Positions 42,023-50,527 of a DNA stretch of 64,000 bases are shown here, piece by piece. The notes below the pieces were generated by a model. That model did no database searches. It saw only the letters and a list, made by a program, of their open reading frames with translations, and was not told where the DNA came from. Every line of letters begins with the position of its first letter. The first letter of the stretch is position 1. Origin of the DNA: Nocardioides alkalitolerans (GTDB lineage Bacteria; Actinomycetota; Actinomycetes; Propionibacteriales; Nocardioidaceae); assembly GCA_038184435.1 (NCBI GenBank), contig CP116227.1:806001-870000 (forward strand), read 5' to 3'. A program made the translations under genes and the position numbers.

Positions 42023-42405
42023 ATGGAGTCCGTCCGGGTCCGTGGTTGCGTCGCACCGACGCGCCGAGCCCCGTCAGGGGTGCGGTCACGGCGGTGCGGC
42101 AAGCCGATGCCAGTCGCAGGCGAAACGGCCCACGTAAGTCCGGCCCGGTCCGCCGGTGCCGGACGATCACGGTGCGGCTTAGACGTAAGTCCTGCCTCGC
42201 CCTCGTCGTCAGATGCGACGTCCGGCGGGAGAAGGTCGGTAGTGGCGGAGAAGCTGCGAACACCTCAGCAGGCGACTGTGGGGACGAAGACCAGGTCGGC
42301 CGGGCGGGCTCCATCCACCGGCGGGACGCGAGCCACCGTGGGTGGCCCGTGCGCGCGGCTGCAGGGCGGTCGCCCCCGCACCTGACACACCAACCACCAG
42401 GGAGG
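42023..42405 (+). ncRNA. Long structured leader upstream of hpf, candidate raiA-motif RNA
   Basis: The 397-nt gap between comF and hpf has no plausible gene. It contains stems such as GTCCGGC/GCCGGAC (42138-42144 with 42158-42164), a GCCCC/GGGG hairpin near 42070 and the 10-mer ACGTAAGTCC twice (42132-42141, 42183-42192). The raiA RNA motif, known from Firmicutes and Actinobacteria, usually lies directly upstream of raiA/hpf genes, so position and structure fit. I could not match the covariance model by eye; an ordinary long 5' UTR is the alternative. Confidence 0.5.
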
Positions 42406-42410
42406 TTCGC

Positions 42411-43118
42411 ATGGAGATCGTGGTCACCGGACGGCATGTCGAGGTGTCGGAGGGCTTCAGGTCCCACGTCGAGGAGAAGCTGGCTCGACTGGAGAAGCAC
42501 GATCACCGCATCATCAGGGTGCAGGTGGAGGTCTCGGAGGAGAAGAACCCCCGTCAGGCCGACCGGTGCATGAAGGTGCAGCTCACCGCGTTCTCCAAGG
42601 GACCGGTGGTCCGGGCGGAGGCGTGCGCCGACCACAAGATGGGCGCTCTCGACGTCGCGCTGGACCGGATGGCCGCGCAGATGCGCCGGGCCGCCGACCG
42701 CCGCCGCATCCACCGCGGCCGCCACGTCCCGACCTCCGTCGCCCAGGCGCTCGCCGGCACCGGGGTGGTCGAGGAGCGGGCGGCGGACGACCTGGGCGAC
42801 GCTCCTGCGGACGGCGCGCCCCAGCGGCGCCAGGTCGGGGGCATCGAGGTCGAGGGTGACGGCCCGCTGGTCGTGCGCGAGAAGGTGCACCCCGCCGAGC
42901 CCATGACGCTCGACCAGGCGCTCTACGAGATGGAGCTGGTCGGCCACGACTTCTACCTGTTCGTCGACAAGGCGAACGACCGCCCGTCGGTCGTCTACCG
43001 ACGGCGGGGCTACGACTACGGCGTGATCGCGCTCGACCTCGACGGCGCCCTGGAGGGCGTCGACGGAGAGGTCGCCGGCGCCGGCGCCGGCGTGCTGGCG
43101 GGCCGCGCCGAGGCCTGA
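42411..43118 (+). CDS. hpf: Long-form ribosome hibernation promoting factor
   Basis: A 235-aa protein, long HPF. N-terminal S30AE/RaiA domain (MEIVVTGRHVEVSEGFRSHVEEKLARLEKHD) binds the 30S decoding region; a ~60-residue linker follows; the C-terminal dimerisation domain (HPAEPMTLDQALYEMELVGHDFYLFVD, then RPSVVYRRRGYDYGVIAL) pairs 70S ribosomes into 100S dimers in stationary phase. GGAGG stands 5 nt before the ATG. The long leader upstream may regulate it or be an independent RNA. Confidence 0.94.
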   Translation: MEIVVTGRHVEVSEGFRSHVEEKLARLEKHDHRIIRVQVEVSEEKNPRQADRCMKVQLTAFSKGPVVRAEACADHKMGALDVALDRMAAQMRRAADRRRIHRGRHVPTSVAQALAGTGVVEERAADDLGDAPADGAPQRRQVGGIEVEGDGPLVVREKVHPAEPMTLDQALYEMELVGHDFYLFVDKANDRPSVVYRRRGYDYGVIALDLDGALEGVDGEVAGAGAGVLAGRAEA

Positions 43119-43161
43119 GAGACCGGCGGGGGAGGCGTCACGGCATGTCATGATGGCCTCC

Positions 43162-43857
43162 GTGACGCCCCCTCCCGCCGCCACCGACGGCACCTCGGGC
43201 ACCGAGCCGGTGCGCGTGATCGTCGTCGACGACCAGGAGCTGTTCCGCCGCGGGCTCACCATGCTGCTCGGGATCGAGGAGGGCATCGAGGTCGTCGGCG
43301 AGGCGGGCGACGGCGAGGCCGGTCTCCGGCTCGCGTCGACGACCGCGCCCGACGTCGTGCTCCTCGACGTCCGGATGCCGAAGGGCTCCGGGATCGCGGC
43401 GTGCAAGGCGATCAAGGACGCGGTCCCCGCGACCAAGATCATCATGCTCACCGTCTCCGACGAGGAGGGTGACCTCTACGAGGCCGTGAAGAGCGGCGCG
43501 TCGGGCTACCTGCTGAAGGACTCCTCCATCGACGAGGTCGCGCAGGCCGTGCGGGTCGTCTCCGACGGCCAGTCGCTGATCAGCCCGTCGATGGCGGTCA
43601 AGCTCATCGACGAGTTCAAGCACATGTCGCGGGCCGAGAAGACGCCCGGCCCGTCGCTGAAGCTGACCGAGCGCGAGCTGCAGGTGCTCCGCCTCGTCGC
43701 GACGGGCATCAACAACCGCGAGGTCGGTCACCGGCTCGGCATCACCGACAACACGGTGAAGAACCACATGCGCAACATCCTGGAGAAGCTCCAGCTGCAC
43801 TCGCGCATGGAGGCCGTCATGTACGCGGTGCGCGAGAAGCTGCTCGACGTACCGTGA
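43162..43857 (+). CDS. NarL/LuxR-family response regulator, orphan
   Basis: About 231 aa. Receiver domain with acidic pocket VVDDQELF, phospho-acceptor near residue 69 (LLDVRMPKGSG) and switch Lys in GYLLKDSS; C-terminal LuxR helix-turn-helix (LTERELQVLRLVATGINNREVGHRLGITDNTVKNHMRNI). No kinase gene is nearby. CATGAT followed by 7 nt supports a leaderless GTG at 43162; the upstream ATG at 43150 is an alternative. It overlaps the next gene by 4 nt (GTGA), tying it to a DNA-repair-type protein; the target genes are unknown. Confidence 0.9.
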   Translation: MTPPPAATDGTSGTEPVRVIVVDDQELFRRGLTMLLGIEEGIEVVGEAGDGEAGLRLASTTAPDVVLLDVRMPKGSGIAACKAIKDAVPATKIIMLTVSDEEGDLYEAVKSGASGYLLKDSSIDEVAQAVRVVSDGQSLISPSMAVKLIDEFKHMSRAEKTPGPSLKLTERELQVLRLVATGINNREVGHRLGITDNTVKNHMRNILEKLQLHSRMEAVMYAVREKLLDVP

Positions 43858-45074
43858 GCCCCGCGGCCCCGGCCGGTCCCACGATCACCCTCGCGCAGGC
43901 GCGCCGGATCGCGCTCGCCGCGCAGGGGTTCGCCGACCCGCCCCACGCCAGCCCGACGATGCGCACGTTCGACCGGACGCTGCGACGCACCCGCGTGCTG
44001 CAGATCGACTCGGTGAGCGTCCTCCAGCGGGCGCACTACATGCCGCTCTACTCCCGCATGGGCCCCTACGACACCGGGCTGCTGGAGCGAGCGACGACCG
44101 GGCGTCCGCGCCGCATCGTGGAGTCCTGGGCGCACGAGGCGGCGTACCTGCCGGTGGAGCACTGGCCGTTGCAGCAGCTCCGGCGCGACGCCTGGCGGGA
44201 GCGGTACGCCGCGAGCGGCATCGGCGTCGAGGACCCGGCCCTCGTCGCGGAGGTGCGGCGGCGCGTCGCCGCGGAGGGCCCGGTGACGGCCCGCGAGCTC
44301 GACGACGGCCGCCCCCGTCGGCGCGACCACTGGGGCTGGAACTGGTCTGCCGCGAAGCAGGCGTTGGAGATGATGATGCGGACCGGCGACCTCGCCGTCG
44401 CCGGGCGCAACGCGGCCTTCGAGCGCCGCTACGACCTCCCGGAGCGCGTGCTGCCGCCCGAGGTGCTCGCCGCCCCCGTGCCGGAGCGGGCCGACGCGGT
44501 CCGCGCCCTGGTCGCCATGGCGGCCCGCAGCCACGGCGTGGCGACGGTCGCCTGCCTGGCGGACTACTACCGGATCGGCCAGCGGACGGCGGCGGTTGCG
44601 GTGCAGGAGCTCGTCGAGGCGGGCGAGCTGGAGCCGGTGGTGGTGCGCGGGTGGCCGGCCGCGACGTACCTGCACCGGGACGCCGCGCGACCCCGGCGCA
44701 TCGACGCCCGCGCCCTGCTCAGCCCGTTCGACCCGGTCGTCTGGTTCCGGCCCCGCGCCGAGGCGCTCTTCGGCTTCCACTACCGCATCGAGATCTACAC
44801 CCCGGCGCACCAGCGGGTGCACGGCTACTACGTGCTCCCGTTCCTCCTGGGCGACCGGCTCGTCGGGCGGGTCGACCTGCGGGCCGACCGACGCGGCCGC
44901 CGCCTCGAGGTGCTGGGAGCGTTCGCCGAGGCCGACGCGCCGCCGGCGACGGCGGCCGAGCTCGCCGCGGAGCTGCGCCGGCTGGCGGGCTGGCTCGCCC
45001 TGGACGACGTCGACGTCGCGCCGCACGGGGACCTCGCGCCCGCGCTGGCGGCCGAGATCGCCTCCGTGGCCTGA
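43854..45074 (+). CDS. YcaQ/AlkZ-like winged-helix DNA glycosylase family protein
   Basis: A 406-aa protein of the HTH_42 (DUF1006) family. Conserved start ITLAQARRIALAAQGF, then VLQIDSVSVLQRAHYMPLYSRMG with the glutamine-containing loop of the active site, and SPFDPVVWFRPRAEALFGFHYRIEIYTP near the C-terminus. Characterised members (E. coli YcaQ, Streptomyces AlkZ) unhook interstrand crosslinks by cutting N-glycosidic bonds of alkylated bases. Whether this protein acts on a self-made genotoxin or on general damage is open; no biosynthetic cluster is adjacent. The GTG start is coupled to the response regulator. Confidence 0.85.
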   Translation: MSPAAPAGPTITLAQARRIALAAQGFADPPHASPTMRTFDRTLRRTRVLQIDSVSVLQRAHYMPLYSRMGPYDTGLLERATTGRPRRIVESWAHEAAYLPVEHWPLQQLRRDAWRERYAASGIGVEDPALVAEVRRRVAAEGPVTARELDDGRPRRRDHWGWNWSAAKQALEMMMRTGDLAVAGRNAAFERRYDLPERVLPPEVLAAPVPERADAVRALVAMAARSHGVATVACLADYYRIGQRTAAVAVQELVEAGELEPVVVRGWPAATYLHRDAARPRRIDARALLSPFDPVVWFRPRAEALFGFHYRIEIYTPAHQRVHGYYVLPFLLGDRLVGRVDLRADRRGRRLEVLGAFAEADAPPATAAELAAELRRLAGWLALDDVDVAPHGDLAPALAAEIASVA

Positions 45075-45114
45075 CCTCGCGGGAGGGGTGCACGCGGCAG
45101 CCTCGTCGCGTGGG

Positions 45115-45120
45115 TAGCAT
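45115..45120 (+). promoter_or_regulatory. -10 box of secA
   Basis: TAGCAT lies about 80 nt upstream of the secA GTG, so unlike most genes here secA would have a conventional 5' UTR of roughly 75 nt with a ribosome site. Confidence 0.4.
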
Positions 45121-45199
45121 GGCGAGCGCGTCCGTCGCGCCCCTGCGACGCCTGCACTGCGAAGCACCGCACACTGAACTAGCCACAGGAGTTCGATCC

Positions 45200-48031
45200 G
45201 TGGGGATCATCGACAAGCTGCTCCGAGCCGGCGAGGGCAAGATCATCCGCCAGCTCGAGGCGATCGCGTCCGCCGTCAACGCCATCGAGGACGACTACGT
45301 CGCGATGACCGACGAGGAGCTGCAGGGCCAGACGGCCGAGTTCAAGAAGCGGCTCGAGGAGGGCGAGACCCTCGACGACCTGCTGCCGGAGGCGTTCGCC
45401 GTCGTCCGTGAGGCCGCGAAGCGCGTGATCGGGCAGCGTCACTACGACGTGCAGATCATGGGCGGCGCGGCGCTGCACATGGGCAACATCGCGGAGATGA
45501 AGACCGGTGAGGGCAAGACCCTCGTCGCGACCCTCCCGACCTACCTCAACGCGCTGTCCGGCAAGGGCGTCCACGTCGTCACGGTCAACGACTACCTCGC
45601 GAAGTACCACGCGGAGTGGATGGGCCGGGTGCACCACTTCCTCGGCCTGACGACCGGCGTGATCCTGCCGTCGATGCGTCCCGAGGCCCGGCGCGCGGCC
45701 TACAACTGCGACATCACCTACGCGACCAACAACGAGCTCGGGTTCGACTACCTGCGCGACAACATGGCGACGTCGGTGTCCGACTGCGTGCAGCGCGGCC
45801 ACAACTACGCGATCGTCGACGAGGTCGACTCGATCCTGGTCGACGAGGCCCGCACGCCGCTCATCATCTCCGGCCCCACGCAGGAGGAGGTGCGCTGGTA
45901 CGGCGAGTTCGCGCGCATCGTGCAGAAGCTCGAGCGCGACGTGGACTACGAGGTCGACGAGAAGAAGCGCACCATCTCGGTGCTCGAGCCGGGCATCACG
46001 AAGGTCGAGGACCACCTCGGCATCGAGAACCTGTACGAGTCGGCGAACACGCCGCTCATCTCCTTCCTCAACAACTCGATCAAGGCCAAGGAGCTGTTCC
46101 GCCGCGACAAGGAGTACGTCGTGCAGAACGACGAGGTCCTCATCGTCGACGAGCACACGGGCCGCATGCTGTCGGGGCGCCGTTACAACGACGGCCTCCA
46201 CCAGTCGATCGAGGCGAAGGAGGGCGTGAAGGTCCGCGAGGAGTACCAGACGCTCGCCACCATCACGCTGCAGAACTACTTCCGGCAGTACGACAAGCTC
46301 TCCGGCATGACCGGAACGGCCATGACCGAGGCCGCGGAGTTCGACAAGATCTACGAGCTGGGCGTCGTGCCGATCCGCACCAACAAGCCGCCGCAGCGCA
46401 TCGACCAGCCCGACCTGGTCTACCGCACCGAGAAGGCCAAGTACGAGGCCGTCGTCGCGGACATCGAGGAGCGGCACCGCAAGGGCCAGCCCATCCTCGT
46501 GGGCACGGTGTCGGTCGAGAAGTCCGAGCTCCTGTCCTCGCTGCTCAAGAAGAAGAACATCCCGCACACGGTCCTCAACGCGAAGTACCACAGCGACGAG
46601 GCGAAAATCGTCGCGCAGGCCGGTCACAAGGGCGCCGTCACGGTGGCGACCAACATGGCGGGCCGCGGCACCGACATCATGCTCGGCGGCTCGGTCGAGT
46701 TCCTCGCCGACGCCGAGCTCCGCAAGAAGGGGCTCGACCCGGTCGACACGCCGGAGGAGTACGAGGCCGCGTGGCCCTCGACCCTCGAGCGCATCAAGAA
46801 GCAGGTCGAGGACGAGCACGACGAGGTCCGCGAGCTCGGCGGCCTCTACGTCATCGGCACCGAGCGCCACGAGTCCCGCCGCATCGACAACCAGCTCCGC
46901 GGTCGCTCCGGCCGCCAGGGCGACCCCGGCGAGTCGCGGTTCTACCTGTCGCTCGAGGACGAGCTCATGCGGCTCTTCAAGGCCGAGTGGGTCGACCGCG
47001 TCATGACCGTGATGCGGGTCCCCGACGACGTCCCGATCGAGGCGAAGCGCGTCACCAAGACGATCGCGAACGCGCAGGGCCAGGTCGAGGCGCAGAACTT
47101 CGAGTCGCGCAAGAACGTCCTCAAGTACGACGACGTGATGAGCCGCCAGCGCGAGGTCATCTACCGCGAGCGGCGTCAGGTGCTCGAGGGGGAGGACCTC
47201 TCGACGCAGGTGCGGGGCTTCATCGAGGACGTCGTGACGTCGTACGTGCTGTCGGCGACGCAGGAGTACCCGGAGGACTGGGACCTGCACGCCCTGTGGG
47301 GCGCGCTGCGCCAGCTCTACCCGGTGAGCCTCGAGATCGACGACCAGATCGAGAAGGCCGGCGGCTCCAAGGCGGGCCTGTCGCGCAACGAGCTGGCCGC
47401 CGACCTCGCGAAGGACGCCCTCGCGGCGTACGACCGTCGTGAGGCCGAGGTGGGCTCGGAGGTGCTGCGCGAGCTGGAGCGGCGCGTGGTGCTGACGGTG
47501 CTCGACCGCAAGTGGCGCGAGCACCTCTACGAGATGGACTACCTGCGCGAGGGCATCGGCCTGCGCTCGTACTCGCAGCGCGACCCGCTGGTCGAGTACC
47601 AGCGCGAGGGCTTCGACATGTTCGGCACCATGATGGACGCCATCAAGGAGGAGGCGGTCGGTTACCTGTTCAACCTGGAGGTCCAGGTGGAGGAGGAGCC
47701 GGCGGGCGAGGTCGTCGAGGGTGACGTCGCGCTCGAGGCCGACGGTGCGGACGGGTCCGACGGGGACGGCGCGGCTGTCGACCTCGACAAGAAGCCCGTC
47801 ATCCGGGCCAAGGGCCTCGAGCCGGTGCGGCAGCCGCAGGGCCTGACCTACGCCGGTCCGTCGGAGGACGGCGAGGTCGTCGCCCGCCGTGACGCGGTGA
47901 CGAAGGCCGACGACCCCTACGCGGACACCGGCCGCAACGACCTGTGCCCGTGCGGCTCCGGCAAGAAGTACAAGCGGTGCCACGGCGCGCCCGGCGGCCC
48001 GACCGGGCTGACGGCCCGCGTCAACGGCTGA
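45200..48031 (+). CDS. secA: Preprotein translocase ATPase SecA
   Basis: A 943-aa motor that drives unfolded proteins through SecYEG. Walker A region MKTGEGKTLVA near residues 100-107, DEVDSILVDEARTPLIISGP, the helicase motif GTERHESRRIDNQLRGRSGRQGDPG and the C-terminal zinc finger CPCGSGKKYKRCHG (C916, C918, C927) that binds SecB/ribosome-type partners. A Asp/Gly-rich linker lies before the zinc finger. AGGAG stands 8 nt before the GTG. A strong terminator follows. Length and context match SecA1 of mycobacteria (the housekeeping copy). Confidence 0.97.
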   Translation: MGIIDKLLRAGEGKIIRQLEAIASAVNAIEDDYVAMTDEELQGQTAEFKKRLEEGETLDDLLPEAFAVVREAAKRVIGQRHYDVQIMGGAALHMGNIAEMKTGEGKTLVATLPTYLNALSGKGVHVVTVNDYLAKYHAEWMGRVHHFLGLTTGVILPSMRPEARRAAYNCDITYATNNELGFDYLRDNMATSVSDCVQRGHNYAIVDEVDSILVDEARTPLIISGPTQEEVRWYGEFARIVQKLERDVDYEVDEKKRTISVLEPGITKVEDHLGIENLYESANTPLISFLNNSIKAKELFRRDKEYVVQNDEVLIVDEHTGRMLSGRRYNDGLHQSIEAKEGVKVREEYQTLATITLQNYFRQYDKLSGMTGTAMTEAAEFDKIYELGVVPIRTNKPPQRIDQPDLVYRTEKAKYEAVVADIEERHRKGQPILVGTVSVEKSELLSSLLKKKNIPHTVLNAKYHSDEAKIVAQAGHKGAVTVATNMAGRGTDIMLGGSVEFLADAELRKKGLDPVDTPEEYEAAWPSTLERIKKQVEDEHDEVRELGGLYVIGTERHESRRIDNQLRGRSGRQGDPGESRFYLSLEDELMRLFKAEWVDRVMTVMRVPDDVPIEAKRVTKTIANAQGQVEAQNFESRKNVLKYDDVMSRQREVIYRERRQVLEGEDLSTQVRGFIEDVVTSYVLSATQEYPEDWDLHALWGALRQLYPVSLEIDDQIEKAGGSKAGLSRNELAADLAKDALAAYDRREAEVGSEVLRELERRVVLTVLDRKWREHLYEMDYLREGIGLRSYSQRDPLVEYQREGFDMFGTMMDAIKEEAVGYLFNLEVQVEEEPAGEVVEGDVALEADGADGSDGDGAAVDLDKKPVIRAKGLEPVRQPQGLTYAGPSEDGEVVARRDAVTKADDPYADTGRNDLCPCGSGKKYKRCHGAPGGPTGLTARVNG

Positions 48032-48046
48032 CCGTTCCGCACGTCC

Positions 48047-48079
48047 GACGGCCGCTTCCCCACCGGGGGAGCGGCCGTC
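48047..48079. terminator. Bidirectional hairpin terminator after secA
   Basis: 15-bp stem (48047-48061 with 48065-48079, one G-U pair) and a 3-nt loop, between secA and a convergent gene. Confidence 0.7.
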
Positions 48080-48107
48080 GTCGTACGCGCGTCGGGTGCT
48101 GCGGCGG

Positions 48108-48707
48108 TCAGGCGAACTCCAGGGCCGTGCAGATCCACCGCTCCGCCCGCAGCTCGAAGCGGGCCGCGACGGCTCGGGACCGCCGGCCATAGCGCACGTG
48201 GGCGCTGACCTCGGCGACGTCGTCGGCCACGAAACCGGCGTGCACGCTGCGCACCTGGGGCCGCACGGCGTCGCGGGCCCGGCCCCCGCCGCGGACGCTG
48301 GCCCGGGCCACGAGGTGGCCCCGGCGGGTGAGGTCGGTGTGGACCGGTGCGGCCGTCCACCGCAGCAGCTGGCTGGCCGGGCGGTCGCCGCCCGCGATCT
48401 CGGCGGCCGCCTGCACGTAGCGGTGCGCCCAGCTCTCGAGACGGCGACGGCGGCGGAGGTCGACCCGCACCACGTCCGCACCCGGCCCGGCGACGGCGGG
48501 ACCCGTGCGCTGCGGCGCCGGGGCCGGCGGGTCGAGCACGGGGACGAGGTCGAGGGCGAGGGTGCCCTGGACGGCGTCGCGGACCGGGCTGACCGGCCTC
48601 CGGCCCGCGAGCGGCACCACGCTGCCGCGCGGGGCGGGCTGGTGGCTGGGGTTCGTCGGGACGATCGGGCTGGTCGGGGACGTCGGGCGGCGGTCGGTCG
48701 TGGTCAT
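48108..48707 (-). CDS. Rv3235-family protein
   Basis: A 199-aa protein. The conserved C-terminal half (RRLESWAHRYVQAAAEIAGGDRPASQLLRWTA, then VHAGFVADDVAEVSAHVRYGRRSRAVAARFELR) matches a family common near secA in actinobacteria, named after mycobacterial Rv3235. The first ~85 residues are Pro/Thr/Ser-rich and probably disordered. Function unknown. GAGGAG stands 6-7 nt before the ATG; the gene begins 10 nt after the stop of the LysM gene, so the two form a unit. Confidence 0.8.
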   Translation of the reverse strand: MTTTDRRPTSPTSPIVPTNPSHQPAPRGSVVPLAGRRPVSPVRDAVQGTLALDLVPVLDPPAPAPQRTGPAVAGPGADVVRVDLRRRRRLESWAHRYVQAAAEIAGGDRPASQLLRWTAAPVHTDLTRRGHLVARASVRGGGRARDAVRPQVRSVHAGFVADDVAEVSAHVRYGRRSRAVAARFELRAERWICTALEFA

Positions 48708-48717
48708 CGGGTGCTCC

Positions 48718-49500
48718 TCACTCGCTCGGACGGGACAGGGCGCCCAGGTCGAGGCGCTGGCCGGGAAGGATCAGGTCGGGGTCGGGCCCGATGACGTCGG
48801 CGTTCGCGCGGTGCAGCGCCAGCGTCGCCTCGAGCGCGGCGGTGTCGTCCGCAGCGGGCGGGAGGTGGGCCGCTGCGATCGACCAGAGGTCGTCGCCGGT
48901 GACGACCACGTGGTGGGGGAGGTCCTCGTCGCCCGCGGGCCCGGGCCCGGGCCCGGTCCCGGCGTCGGCGGCCGTCGCCGGTCCCACCGCGGGGACGAGG
49001 CCGTCGGGGCGGTCGGGCAGCGGCAGGCCGTCGAGCAGCTCGGCCGTGGGCGAGGCGGCCCGCCCGCCGGCGAGGGCGCCCACGGCGCCTGCCGTCCCGA
49101 CGGCGGTCTCACCCGTCGTGGAGGGGTCCGCCGCCGGCGCGGTCCCGGCTGTCGCGGGCTGGGCCAGGGCCACCGCGGTCGTCACGCCCAGGGCGAGCAG
49201 CACCCCGCGGCGGAGCACGACCGGGCAGCCGCGCCGGCGCCGCTCCGCGCCGCGGAGGGCGTCGATGCAGACGAGCACCACGAGCACCCAGCACCAGGGC
49301 GCCGCCACGAGGAGCGCCGTCGACGCCAGGGCGACGAGGAGGGCGTCGTACGTCGCGGGCGTGCCGCTCCCGGACAGGAGCGGGTCGACGACCGGTGCGA
49401 CGCCCGGTAGGGCGAGCGCGACCGCGCTGACGAGGAGCAGGGAGGCGAGCAGCGCAACGACGGTCACCCGCCATCGCGCAACGCCGACGGTAGAGGACAT
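48718..49500 (-). CDS. LysM-domain membrane protein
   Basis: A 260-aa protein with three hydrophobic segments in the first 130 residues (VTVVALLASLLLVSAVALAL, LLVALASTALLVAAPWCWVLVVLVCI, GVLLALGVTTAVALAQP), a Gly/Pro/Ala-rich stretch and a C-terminal LysM-like domain (HVVVTGDDLWSIAAAHL, then PDLILPGQRL) that would hold peptidoglycan outside the cell. Start at ATG 49500, the first ATG; an in-frame TTG at 49539 is less likely. AAAGG is about 8 nt upstream. Divergent from the next gene across a ~100-nt region with repeated TTTGCG. Confidence 0.75.
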   Translation of the reverse strand: MSSTVGVARWRVTVVALLASLLLVSAVALALPGVAPVVDPLLSGSGTPATYDALLVALASTALLVAAPWCWVLVVLVCIDALRGAERRRRGCPVVLRRGVLLALGVTTAVALAQPATAGTAPAADPSTTGETAVGTAGAVGALAGGRAASPTAELLDGLPLPDRPDGLVPAVGPATAADAGTGPGPGPAGDEDLPHHVVVTGDDLWSIAAAHLPPAADDTAALEATLALHRANADVIGPDPDLILPGQRLDLGALSRPSE

Positions 49501-49509
49501 CCCGAGACC

Positions 49510-49531
49510 TTTGCGTTTGCGTGCGTTTGCG
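49510..49531. repeat. Three TTTGCG direct repeats
   Basis: TTTGCG at 49510, 49516 and 49526 in the divergent promoter region of the LysM gene and the gene at 49603. It may be a protein-binding site or a chance run. Confidence 0.3.
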
Positions 49532-49566
49532 TCATTCAACGCGCGCTCGCTCTCGTCGTCAAAGGG

Positions 49567-49575
49567 TTGTCCACA
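49567..49575 (+). promoter_or_regulatory. DnaA-box-like nonamer overlapping a -35 element
   Basis: TTGTCCACA equals the actinobacterial DnaA box consensus. Its first six bases (TTGTCC) also serve as a -35, 18 nt before CAGGCT (49591-49596), which is 6 nt before the GTG at 49603. Confidence 0.4.
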
Positions 49576-49602
49576 GGTGGCGGTGCCTGGCAGGCTCGCC
49601 CC

Positions 49603-50166
49603 GTGACCTCGGATGCGCGTCTCTTCGCCCTGTTCGACGAGCTCGAGCAGGAGGCGACGGCGGCCTACGACCGGGAGCGCGTCCTCGAGGTGGGGGACCG
49701 GAGCCGTGCGGAGTACCGCGCCGTGACGCTGGCCAGCCGCATCGTGGCGTCGGTGGACAGCGAGGTGGCGTTCGACGTGCAGGGCGTCGGCACGGTGCGG
49801 GGCGTCGTCGCCCGCACGGGTGACGGCTGGTGCCTCGTCCGGGCGGCGGCCGCGGACTGGGTGATCGCTCTCGCTGCCGTCGAGACCGTCCGGGGCGCCT
49901 CGGAGCGCTCGCGCCCGGAGGTCACGTGGTCACCGGTCCAGCGACTGGGCCTGGGCGCCGCGCTCCGCCGCCTCGCGGACGCCGAGACCGAGTGCGTGCT
50001 GCACCAGCGCAGCGGCGCGCGGCACGAGTGCGTCGTGCGGCGCGTGGGGGCCGACTTCGTCGAGGTCGCCGTGCGGGGCGGACGGGGTGGGCGGGAGCGC
50101 CGGACGGTGCTGGTCGCGACGTCGGCGGTCGCGGCCGTCCGCAGCGGCGTCGCGGCCGCGGTCTAG
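49603..50166 (+). CDS. Conserved hypothetical protein
   Basis: A 187-aa soluble protein starting at GTG 49603. The first 45 residues form an acidic helix with LFALFDELEQEATAAYDRERVLEVGDRSRAEYRAVTLASRI; the rest is strand-rich with two similar halves (VRGVVARTGDGWCLVRAAAADWVIALAAVETVRG and HECVVRRVGADFVEVAV), suggestive of a small tandem beta-barrel. I do not recognise the family; no catalytic motif stands out. Likely leaderless promoter upstream. Convergent with tatB. Confidence 0.65.
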   Translation: MTSDARLFALFDELEQEATAAYDRERVLEVGDRSRAEYRAVTLASRIVASVDSEVAFDVQGVGTVRGVVARTGDGWCLVRAAAADWVIALAAVETVRGASERSRPEVTWSPVQRLGLGAALRRLADAETECVLHQRSGARHECVVRRVGADFVEVAVRGGRGGRERRTVLVATSAVAAVRSGVAAAV

Positions 50167-50196
50167 GTCGGGTCGGGTCGAGGCCCAGGCCGAGGT

Positions 50197-50526
50197 CTAG
50201 GTCGCGTCGGCGTCGTACGGCGGGACCTCGCCCGCAGCGAGCGGTCGCTGGCCGTCGCGCGCCGGCTTGTCCATCTCGTCCTCGGCCAGCGCCTCCATGA
50301 TGTGCTTGCGCACGATGGTGCGGGGGTCGAGGTCGCGCAGCTCGAGGTCGGCGTACTCCGGGCCGAGCTCCGAGCGGAGGTCGTCCCGGGCGGTCCGCGC
50401 GAACCCGCGCAGCTGACGCACCATCTGACCGGCCTGCTTCGCCACCTGCGGGAGGCGCTCGGGTCCGAGCACCATCATCGCGACGAGCCCGATGACCGCG
50501 AGCTCGGGCAGGCCGATGCCGAACAC
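50197..50526 (-). CDS. tatB: Twin-arginine translocase subunit TatB
   Basis: A 109-aa Tat component. N-terminal membrane helix (IGLPELAVIGLVAMMVLGPERLP) with the conserved Glu and the GPERLP hinge of TatB, then an amphipathic helix (QAGQMVRQLRGFARTARDDLRSELG). TatB together with TatC recognises twin-arginine signal peptides and passes them to TatA; no other tat gene lies here. GTG start one nucleotide after the mrp stop (TGACGTG). Length is typical for actinobacteria. Confidence 0.88.
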   Translation of the reverse strand: MFGIGLPELAVIGLVAMMVLGPERLPQVAKQAGQMVRQLRGFARTARDDLRSELGPEYADLELRDLDPRTIVRKHIMEALAEDEMDKPARDGQRPLAAGEVPPYDADAT

Positions 50527-50527
50527 G

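Noticed and set aside
41233..42573. 446-codon plus-strand frame covering comF, the hpf leader and hpf
   Set aside because: It is out of frame with both genes and its translation shows no domain; it arises from GC-rich composition.
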